This document shows, piece after piece, positions 1 through 4,651 of a DNA stretch of 5,119 nt. Position 1 is the stretch's first letter, and each line of letters starts with the position of its first letter. Both the position numbers and the translations under genes were made by a program. The stretch spans positions 1 through 5,119 of the forward strand of contig DNAU01000365.1 in assembly GCA_003491925.1 (NCBI GenBank), given 5' to 3'. The DNA is from Chloroflexota bacterium. Lineage in GTDB: Bacteria > Chloroflexota > Dormibacteria > Aeolococcales > Aeolococcaceae. Under the pieces are notes generated by a model, which was not told the DNA's origin, made no database searches, and saw nothing but the letters and a program-made list of their open reading frames with translations.

Positions 1-339
1 CGTCCCTGGGAAATACACCTAGCAGGGCTCACAGGCAGGGGCGACGAGGGGTGCTCGATCGCTCAAGGCAACCGGCAGGAGGAGACCGAGTACCACGCGG
101 TCATCTGCTTCGGACGCCTGGCCGAGGTCTGCGCCCTCTACTGCACGCGCGGCCGGCGCGTCTACGTCGAAGGCAAGTTGCGCACCCGCGACTACACCGG
201 TGGCGACGGTCTCCGCCGCTTCAGCACCGAGGTGGTGGCCGAGTCGGTCAAGCTCCTCAGCGCCCGCCGCACCAGCGAGGACCTGGCGACCGAGGAGTCC
301 GACGAGAACGCCTCGGCGGAGCTCCCGGTGGCGAGCTGA
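1..339 (+). CDS. ssb: single-stranded DNA-binding protein, 3' part (5' end outside window)
   Basis: The reading frame is open from base 1 and ends at TGA 337-339, giving 112 visible residues. Residues about 24-86 match the second half of the bacterial SSB OB fold: NRQEETEYH, then FGRLAEVC, then the strand GRRVYVEGKLRTRDY, then FSTEVVAESVKLL. SSB coats single-stranded DNA in the cytoplasm during replication, recombination and repair. The first 17 or so residues match the family poorly, and the first 40 bases look less GC-rich than the rest, so the extreme left edge may be unreliable. The C-terminal tail is short (about 26 residues after the OB fold) and acidic in the middle, but it ends ELPVAS rather than in the usual DDDIPF-type acidic tip that recruits partner proteins. 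It could therefore be an accessory SSB. Family assignment is firm; the role as main or accessory SSB is open. Confidence 0.86.
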   Translation, partial: RPWEIHLAGLTGRGDEGCSIAQGNRQEETEYHAVICFGRLAEVCALYCTRGRRVYVEGKLRTRDYTGGDGLRRFSTEVVAESVKLLSARRTSEDLATEESDENASAELPVAS

Positions 340-392
340 CCGGGGCGGTTCGGGCGGCGGTTTGAGGCCCTGGCCGAATCCCGAGTCGATGT

Positions 393-435
393 CCGCGGGC
401 CGGCGCCAGTTTCGCTCGGCGCCGGCCCTGAGCGG
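393..435. repeat. strong GC hairpin between ssb and the oxidoreductase gene
   Basis: An 11-bp perfect inverted repeat, GGGCCGGCGCC (397-407) and GGCGCCGGCCC (418-428), encloses a 10-base loop. A further 4 bp (CCGC 393-396 with GCGG 432-435) can extend the stem across a TGA bulge. It starts 54 bases after the ssb stop and ends 31 bases before the next start codon. There is no T-tract on either side, so it is not a textbook intrinsic terminator. It could still end ssb transcription, act as a processing signal, or bind a protein. Confidence 0.6.
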
Positions 436-453
436 CCGACGGCATGGATGCGG

Positions 454-459
454 TAAACC
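454..459 (+). promoter_or_regulatory. probable -10 box of a leaderless promoter (TAAACC)
   Basis: TAAACC lies exactly 7 bases before the ATG at 467, the spacing expected if transcription starts at or next to the start codon. No Shine-Dalgarno sequence precedes this ATG. The box differs from TANNNT in its last base and no good -35 is visible, so on its own it is weak; the support is the same geometry at 1483 and 2624. It sits inside a small palindrome, CGGT-AA-ACCG (451-460). Confidence 0.45.
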
Positions 460-466
460 GTCGCCC

Positions 467-1429
467 ATGCGCGCGGTGGTGGTGGCCGACGGCCAGGTTT
501 CGGTCGAGGACCGTCGCGACCCGGTGCCCGGCCCCGGGGAGCTGCTGGTCCGGGTGCGGGCCGCCGGGCTCAACGGCGCCGACATGATGCAGCTCCGCGG
601 TTTCTACCCCCCACCGCCCGGGTTCCCCACCGACATCCCGGGATTGGAGCTCGCCGGTGAGGTGGTCGGGCTGGGCGAGGGAGCGAACCGTTTCGGGCTC
701 GGGGCCCGGGTGATGTCGCTGGTGGGAGGTGCTGCGCAGGCCGAGCTGGCGGTCGTCGACGAGCGGGTCGCCATGCCGGTGCCGACCTCGCTCGGATGGG
801 TGGCGGCCGGCGGCTTCCCGGAGGTCTTCATCACCGCCCACGACGCGCTGGTGTCGCAGTGCGATCTCCGGAGCGGCGAGCGCCTGCTGGTGACCGGTGC
901 CGCCGGCGGGGTGGGGACGGCGGCGGTGCAGATCGGAGTCGCCCTGGGCGGCCGGGTGGTGGCCAGCGTCCGCGACCCTGCCCTCCGCCCCGCGGTGGCC
1001 GAGCTCGGCGCCGAGCCCATCGATCCGGCGGACAGCGAGGATCACGGGCCGTATGACGTGGTGCTCGAGCTGGTGGGTGGCGACGCCGTCCCCGCCAACG
1101 TGAGGGCGCTCTCCGGAGGCGGTCGGATGGCGGTCATCGGGGTCGGTGCGGGCGCTCGCGTCGAGCTGGACCTGCTCGCCTTGATGAGCCGCCGCGCCCG
1201 CGTGATGGGGTCGATGCTCCGGAACCGTTCCACCGCGGAGAAGGCCCTCGCTTCCCGGAGGGTCGCGGAGCAACTGCTTCCCCTGGTCGGAGCCGGGGGG
1301 CTGCGCGTGCTCGTGGCGGCGGCGATCGACCTCGAGAGCGCGGCGGCCGCCTATGCGCGCTTCCAGGCCGGCGGCAAGCTCGGCAAGGTCGTGCTCACGA
1401 TCGGCGGGACGACGGCCACAGGATCGTGA
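467..1429 (+). CDS. NAD(P)H-dependent quinone oxidoreductase, PIG3-like, zinc-free MDR family
   Basis: The 320-residue product has the normal length of this family. Its N-terminal GroES-like catalytic domain contains NGADMMQLRGFYPPPPG (residues 36-52), close to the NRADLMQRQGxYxPPPG signature of PIG3/TP53I3-type enzymes, followed by IPGLELAGEV (58-67). The Rossmann nucleotide-binding motif GAAGGVG is at 144-150. R169, after the second strand (VVASVRD), is a candidate contact for the NADPH 2'-phosphate. The C-terminal GKLGKVVL (303-310) is also typical. No structural-zinc cysteine cluster is present. Such enzymes reduce quinones or enones with NAD(P)H in the cytosol; the substrate cannot be read from sequence. 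The ATG at 467 gives the family-typical start MRAVVV; in-frame upstream codons have no family similarity. The gene appears to be transcribed alone from a leaderless promoter. Confidence 0.93.
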   Translation: MRAVVVADGQVSVEDRRDPVPGPGELLVRVRAAGLNGADMMQLRGFYPPPPGFPTDIPGLELAGEVVGLGEGANRFGLGARVMSLVGGAAQAELAVVDERVAMPVPTSLGWVAAGGFPEVFITAHDALVSQCDLRSGERLLVTGAAGGVGTAAVQIGVALGGRVVASVRDPALRPAVAELGAEPIDPADSEDHGPYDVVLELVGGDAVPANVRALSGGGRMAVIGVGAGARVELDLLALMSRRARVMGSMLRNRSTAEKALASRRVAEQLLPLVGAGGLRVLVAAAIDLESAAAAYARFQAGGKLGKVVLTIGGTTATGS

Positions 1430-1451
1430 CAACGTGGCGCGAGATCGTAAC
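1422..1451 (+). repeat. 9-bp direct repeat GATCGTRAC, 21-bp period
   Basis: GATCGTGAC (1422-1430) and GATCGTAAC (1443-1451) differ at one base and are 21 bp apart, two helical turns. The first copy overlaps the oxidoreductase stop codon; the second lies about 30 bp upstream of the -10 box for the next gene. Spacing on one DNA face would suit a dimeric regulator, but chance cannot be excluded for a pair this short. Confidence 0.35.
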
Positions 1452-1452
1452 T

Positions 1453-1472
1453 CCCCGCGTCGAGCGCTGGGG
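1453..1472. repeat. GC hairpin upstream of the 1496 gene
   Basis: CCCCGCG (1453-1459) can pair with CGC-T-GGGG (1465-1472) through a single bulged T around a 5-base loop. It lies 23 bases after the oxidoreductase stop and covers the expected -35 region of the next promoter. It has no following T-tract, so it may be a weak terminator, an operator, or neither. Confidence 0.35.
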
Positions 1473-1482
1473 AATGGCTGAC

Positions 1483-1488
1483 TACGAT
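1483..1488 (+). promoter_or_regulatory. -10 box of a leaderless promoter (TACGAT)
   Basis: TACGAT matches TANNNT and ends exactly 7 bases before the ATG at 1496, which places the transcription start at the start codon. There is no Shine-Dalgarno sequence in the gap. The best -35 candidate, GTCGAG at 1459-1464, is poor. This is the clearest of the three such sites in the window. Confidence 0.7.
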
Positions 1489-1495
1489 AGCTGCG

Positions 1496-2626
1496 ATGGA
1501 TACAGAGGTCCCCGACAGCAACGACGAACCCGGGGCTGAACAGCCACGCCTGCCGCGGCCCGGCTCCGCGGACCCGTTCGCCGGGTGGGAGCCCGGCACC
1601 CACGATCCGATCCCCGTTATCCCGCACGGCACGGCCCTCTTCGAGGGCATCCCCGCACCCGCCATCGTGGTCGAGGCTCTCGCTCCCGTCATCGGCAGCG
1701 GCTGTCTGGTGAGCCGGCGCAGCGGGTCGGTGGGAGTCATCCTGGTCAAGAACTCGGCCCTCTTCGAGGTGTATGCCTACGAGGACGGGGCCCGGCATGA
1801 GGGAGAGCTGGCGCTGCGCCTCATCGGCGGCTGGACCGACGCCATGGTGAGCGCCTATCAGCTCGACCCCATCGTGGTGGACCTGGCTCCATCGCTCTTC
1901 CGGGGGACCTCCTGCTACGAGGACCTCCGGCTCGAGTGGATAGACTGGAAGGGACTCCTCGCCGACCTCTGCGAGCGCGAGGGCCTCTTCGTGGTGGAGA
2001 TCGACACCCCGATCGGCCGCGGCGTGACCCTGATCGTGAACGGCCGGCAGGTGGCCACCTACACTGAGAAGCACCCAGAACCGGGGGACGAGGAGCTTCT
2101 CGAACCTCTCGTAGCGACCAGGCGCGGAAGTGTCTGGGTCCTCCGCGAGTCCCCCCGCCAAGCGCCCCAGCCACAGAGCGCGCCCGAACCCGTGGAGCCT
2201 ACGGTGGCCGAGGCTGCCGATGCGCCCCCCCCGGTCGCGCCGCAGCCGGCGCCGGCCGCCAAGCCGGCCCCGGCCATGGGCGGGATCGACTGGTCGACGA
2301 CCCCACTCTGGCGGGCTCAGCCGGCGGCCGAACCCTTCAATCCCTTCGCGGTCTTCGAGCCCGAGGACGCCCCCGATGGGTCCTGGGGCGGCGCCGTCCC
2401 CGTGGCCGAGATGGCGTCGGCGCTGAAGGAGGTGGCGCAGCTCCATCTCCAGCGCTCCTCGCCACGCGTGGAGTCGATGGTCGACGACGCGGCGGCCGAG
2501 GGCCAGACCCTGGACCGGCTGCTCCGCGACATCCGCGCCGTGGTGATCCGCGGGGTCATGCAGTCCACCATCGACAAGATGGCGGACGAGATGGCGGCGA
2601 TGGCCGCCGAGCCGCCGGGCCGATAA
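1496..2626 (+). CDS. hypothetical protein, 376 aa, two alpha/beta modules plus Pro/Ala linker and helical C-terminus
   Basis: I do not recognise a named family. No signal peptide or membrane segment is visible, so it is probably cytoplasmic. Residues 1-40 are acidic, Pro-rich and probably disordered. Residues about 65-137 and 153-217 look like two related alpha/beta modules: each has a beta pair around VGVILVKN (79-86) or VTLIVNGR (177-184), then an acidic stretch (YEDG or EKHPEPGD), a helix, and a closing strand. This recalls small Roadblock-like or DUF4388/DUF2226-like modules in outline only. Residues 223-262 form a Pro/Ala-rich linker. Residues 303-371 are predicted amphipathic helices (VAEMASALKEVAQLHL and RLLRDIRAVVIRGVMQ), a possible interaction or oligomerisation domain. 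The ATG at 1496 is set by the TACGAT box 7 bases upstream. The sortase gene follows after 11 bases but has its own -10 box. The coding call is strong; function is unknown. Confidence 0.85.
   Translation: MDTEVPDSNDEPGAEQPRLPRPGSADPFAGWEPGTHDPIPVIPHGTALFEGIPAPAIVVEALAPVIGSGCLVSRRSGSVGVILVKNSALFEVYAYEDGARHEGELALRLIGGWTDAMVSAYQLDPIVVDLAPSLFRGTSCYEDLRLEWIDWKGLLADLCEREGLFVVEIDTPIGRGVTLIVNGRQVATYTEKHPEPGDEELLEPLVATRRGSVWVLRESPRQAPQPQSAPEPVEPTVAEAADAPPPVAPQPAPAAKPAPAMGGIDWSTTPLWRAQPAAEPFNPFAVFEPEDAPDGSWGGAVPVAEMASALKEVAQLHLQRSSPRVESMVDDAAAEGQTLDRLLRDIRAVVIRGVMQSTIDKMADEMAAMAAEPPGR
2225..2232 (+). repeat. eight-cytosine homopolymer in the 1496 gene
   Basis: Eight consecutive C bases encode part of the run APPPV (residues 243-247) in the Pro/Ala linker. 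Tracts of this length can slip in replication or be misread. The frame is intact here, and a one-base change would remove the C-terminal helical segment. Confidence 0.5.
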
Positions 2627-2629
2627 TCT
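2624..2629 (+). promoter_or_regulatory. -10 box of a leaderless promoter (TAATCT) over the upstream stop codon
   Basis: TAATCT fits TANNNT and ends 8 bases before the ATG at 2638. Its first three bases are the TAA stop codon of the preceding gene, so the two signals share sequence. TGGCCG at 2601-2606 is a weak -35 candidate at 17-bp spacing. No Shine-Dalgarno sequence lies between the box and the ATG. Confidence 0.6.
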
Positions 2630-2637
2630 CGTAGAAG

Positions 2638-3324
2638 ATGTGGTGGCGTTTGCGGAGGCGACGGATCGCCTTCATCGTCGGGTGCCTGCTGGTCCTCGCG
2701 GGGATCGGCATCACCGTGCACGGCCTGGTCCAGCAGGCGTCGGTGCAGCAGGCGGTGGCCGCCCGGGGGGCCAACGACGTCAAGGCGGTGAACAGCTGGC
2801 TGGCGGGGGCGGCGTCGAGCGATTCCTCCTCCGCCTCGGCTGAGGGGACGGCCTCACCGGCCGCCGGCGACGGCACCTGCGGCGGGGGCGGCAGCGACTC
2901 CGACGCCTACGCCCTGGTCGAGTTCACCGGCCTGCCGCAGTACGGGTACGTGGGGGTCGCCGTCAACGGCAACTGGACCCAGCTCGACGACCGCTCGATG
3001 GTGCACTGGTATGGCAGCCCTGACCCGGGGGGCGACGGGAACGTGATCATCGCCTTTCACCGGGAGCCCGACTATCAGAACATCGACCAGCTGGCGGTCG
3101 GTGGCACGGTCACCATCGAGAATCGGAGCTGCCAGACCTACGTCTACACCGTCACCCAGCGCTGGGACCTCGCGCCCAGCGCCGTGACCCAGCTGGTCCC
3201 CACCAGCGGCCAGGTGCTCACCCTGATCACCTGCACCCCCTGGTGGCAGGACTACGACCGGCTGGTGTGGCGCGCCGATCTCACCAGCGTCGATGGAGTG
3301 CCGGTCTCGCCCTCGGCCTCCTGA
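2638..3324 (+). CDS. membrane-anchored sortase (class D/E-like)
   Basis: Sortases are extracytoplasmic cysteine transpeptidases that cut a C-terminal sorting signal and join the protein to the cell envelope or a pilin. This 228-residue product begins WWRLRRRR, followed by a single hydrophobic segment at about 10-30, giving an N-terminal anchor with the catalytic domain outside. A Ser/Ala/Gly-rich stalk spans about 55-88. In the catalytic domain, GGDGNVIIAFHRE (131-143) supplies His141, TLITC (195-199) supplies Cys199, and DYDRLVWRADL (205-215) supplies Arg208, completing the triad in the expected order. The usual GHR around the histidine is FHR here, an unusual change. C81 and C165 are additional cysteines. 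The ATG at 2638 is supported by the TAATCT box and the ideal N-terminal anchor. No substrate with a sorting signal is visible nearby, so its target is unknown. Confidence 0.87.
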   Translation: MWWRLRRRRIAFIVGCLLVLAGIGITVHGLVQQASVQQAVAARGANDVKAVNSWLAGAASSDSSSASAEGTASPAAGDGTCGGGGSDSDAYALVEFTGLPQYGYVGVAVNGNWTQLDDRSMVHWYGSPDPGGDGNVIIAFHREPDYQNIDQLAVGGTVTIENRSCQTYVYTVTQRWDLAPSAVTQLVPTSGQVLTLITCTPWWQDYDRLVWRADLTSVDGVPVSPSAS

Positions 3325-3332
3325 TCGGAGGC
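3316..3332. terminator. short hairpin between convergent genes, possible bidirectional terminator
   Basis: GCCTCC (3316-3321) and GGAGGC (3327-3332) form a perfect 6-bp stem with a 5-base loop that contains the sortase stop codon. It lies at the junction of two convergent genes whose stop codons are only 18 bases apart, where a shared terminator would be expected. There is no T-tract on either strand, so termination activity is uncertain. Confidence 0.3.
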
Positions 3333-3342
3333 AGCCCGGCGC

Positions 3343-3945
3343 TCAGCGGCCCAGCGGGAAGGGCATCGGGATGGCCGCGGCCCCGGCCGGGACCGAGACG
3401 GTCAGTCGCTGCCCGTCGCTGCAGGCCCGTTCCCAGCTCCCCGGCGCGTCGAAACGCAGCGCATCCACGCAGGTCACGGACTCACCTCCGACATGGAGGA
3501 TGCACCGCTCGGTGATCTCGGTGGCCGCTGGCGGACCGAATGTGCAGACACCGGTCGCCCTCTGCCCTCCCAGGAAGGTCACCGCGGAGGCGACGACCGC
3601 ACCACCTGGCCGGCTGACCATGAGCAGCGTCGCCGGACCCGTGTAGAGCCGCCCCTCGGCGAGGCCGCCGTTTTCCCGGGGATGCGAGAGGGTGAGGCTG
3701 CCGATGTGCACCGAGTCCCCCTCGAGATAGACGGCAATTGCTGGGCGGGTCACGGTCACCACCGCGGCCGCGACGGCCAGGAGGAGCCCGCCGGTCGCGA
3801 GGATCTCGAAGCTGTGCCTTCGCCAGAGCCTGAGCGGGGTCGACACCGAGCGGACCTGCCGCCGGGGCCGGAGGTCTCCGAGGGGGACGGGCAGGAGCTG
3901 AGGATCGCGATCGATCAGCCCGACCCCCGCGGGTGGCTGCGGCAC
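3343..3945 (-). CDS. hypothetical single-pass membrane protein with four-cysteine outer domain, 200 aa
   Basis: I do not recognise the family. From GTG at 3945 the product has a 45-residue N-terminal region rich in Pro and Arg, a hydrophobic segment at about 46-66 (FEILATGGLLLAVAAAVVTV) preceded by LRLWRRH, and a C-terminal domain of about 130 residues. The positive charges before the segment predict that the C-terminal domain is outside. That domain looks beta-rich and has four cysteines (C134, C148, C159, C175), enough for two disulfides. The GTG lies 4 bases beyond the stop of the ATPase fragment, and AGGG (3957-3954) is a weak ribosome site 8 bases upstream, suggesting translational coupling. 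An alternative start is the GTG at 3846 (residue 34), which would leave a conventional short signal anchor. It converges with the sortase gene. No LPxTG-type signal is present at its C-terminus. Confidence 0.72.
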   Translation of the reverse strand: MPQPPAGVGLIDRDPQLLPVPLGDLRPRRQVRSVSTPLRLWRRHSFEILATGGLLLAVAAAVVTVTRPAIAVYLEGDSVHIGSLTLSHPRENGGLAEGRLYTGPATLLMVSRPGGAVVASAVTFLGGQRATGVCTFGPPAATEITERCILHVGGESVTCVDALRFDAPGSWERACSDGQRLTVSVPAGAAAIPMPFPLGR

Positions 3946-3949
3946 CGGA

Positions 3950-4342
3950 TCAACCCTGTGGTCGCCGCGGCATGACGGCGATCGTCTCGGTGAGCTCGCG
4001 ATAGGCGAGGCGCAGCGGCGGGGAGATCTGCTCCACCGGGACGCCCTCCATCCCCGCCAGCCGGACCGCGTTGGCGTCGTCGGGGATCTCGACCAGGCTG
4101 ATTGCGCGACGGCGGATGGCGCGAACGTACTCGAGGGTCGTCGGATTCTCGCGCAGGCGGCGCGGGCCGGGGACGATGTACGCGACCACGGTCGGAGGCA
4201 GGCCGCCCACCTCCAGGTAGTCGAGGGCGCCGTTGAAGTCGGCGCGCGCGGAGGTCGTCGGCAGGACGAGGATGTCGGCCACCTCGAGCCAGAAAGCGGC
4301 AACCGCCGCCTCCGGCCCAGCGGTCGGGTCCGGGACGGCTCG
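3950..4342 (-). CDS. ParA/MinD-like P-loop ATPase, C-terminal part only (5' end missing)
   Basis: About 130 residues resemble the second half of ParA/MinD/CpaE-type ATPases, which form ATP-dependent dimers and position DNA, plasmids or secretion machinery. Visible are DPTAGPEAAVAAFW (residues 5-18 of the fragment), resembling the D-T-x-x-G segment after Walker B, VADILVLPTTSARADF (21-36), VAYIVPGPR (53-61), and the family-typical IPDDANAVRLAGMEGVPV (86-103). The start given is where similarity begins, not a start codon. No Walker A GKT/S motif occurs on this strand upstream; the frame stays open to 4636, but that extension reads as the antisense of the 4346 gene. A GTG at 4282 could start a 110-residue product. 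A whole member would need roughly 100 or more further residues, so this is probably a broken gene or an assembly edge. It ends 4 bases before the next minus-strand gene. Confidence 0.65.
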   Translation of the reverse strand, partial: RAVPDPTAGPEAAVAAFWLEVADILVLPTTSARADFNGALDYLEVGGLPPTVVAYIVPGPRRLRENPTTLEYVRAIRRRAISLVEIPDDANAVRLAGMEGVPVEQISPPLRLAYRELTETIAVMPRRPQG

Positions 4343-4345
4343 CTC

Positions 4346-4651
4346 ATGGACCGGCTCGACCGGATGCTGGACCACCCCGTCGCCGACCTCCGGGTTCAGG
4401 ACGGAACCCTGGTGGTGCACATCCCCAGCCAGGACCAGTACCACCACCGCGAGGCGGTCCGCCTGGTGATCCGCCACCCCGAGATCGTCACCTTTCACTC
4501 CGAGACCGCCACCAGGGCGATCCGCCGCTTCGGTGACTGGCTGGCGCGGCACGGCTCGCCCGCCAGGGTGATGAGCCACGGCAATCGCCGCTACCGGCTG
4601 GCGGTCGGGGATGCCGAGCTGGACGACGTGACCCACGCCGCGCCGCGATGA
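4346..4651 (+). CDS. hypothetical protein, 101 aa, coupled to a kinase-like ATPase
   Basis: I do not recognise the family. The product is soluble and charged: a beta-like stretch DGTLVVHIPS (19-28), a helix-like REAVRLVI (35-42), then TRAIRRFGDWLARHG (56-70) and YRLAVGDAELDD (83-94). It contains many histidines but no metal-site pattern I can name. Its coding status is favoured over the opposite frame because it has balanced protein-like composition and because its stop overlaps the next start in an ATGA arrangement. No -10 box or ribosome site precedes the ATG at 4346, unlike the other plus-strand genes; the frame is open further upstream and M7 (4364) is an alternative start. The true N-terminus is therefore uncertain, and the gene itself may be 5'-truncated at the junction near 4340. 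It may partner the downstream protein. Confidence 0.6.
   Translation: MDRLDRMLDHPVADLRVQDGTLVVHIPSQDQYHHREAVRLVIRHPEIVTFHSETATRAIRRFGDWLARHGSPARVMSHGNRRYRLAVGDAELDDVTHAAPR

Noticed and set aside
200..466. An N-terminal extension of the oxidoreductase in the same frame
   Set aside because: It overlaps the ssb coding region and the hairpin, has an Arg/Ser/Pro-rich shadow composition, and would give a 409-residue protein where the family has about 320-330. The ATG at 467 gives the family-typical N-terminus.
19..585. Minus-strand 188-codon frame over ssb
   Set aside because: It is antisense to clear SSB coding sequence and has no recognisable motif.
1474..1525. A short frame from the ATG at 1474 as an upstream peptide
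   Set aside because: It is out of frame with the 1496 gene, lies upstream of the inferred transcription start, and shows no ribosome site.
257..2446. A 729-codon open frame on the minus strand across the oxidoreductase and the 376-aa gene
   Set aside because: Its translation is rich in Arg, Gly, His and Pro with no family motif, and it lies antisense to a certain oxidoreductase gene. Long antisense frames are expected in very GC-rich coding DNA.
3946..4347. Minus-strand frame from an ATG at 4347 running into the 3343 gene as one 334-aa protein
   Set aside because: The part above 3945 is Arg/Ser-rich and is the shifted-frame shadow of the ATPase fragment, so only the part from GTG 3945 downward looks real.
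4343..4636. Minus-strand extension of the ATPase frame to an ATG at 4636
   Set aside because: The extension has no Walker A motif and no ATPase-like sequence, and its composition looks like the antisense of the 4346 plus-strand gene.
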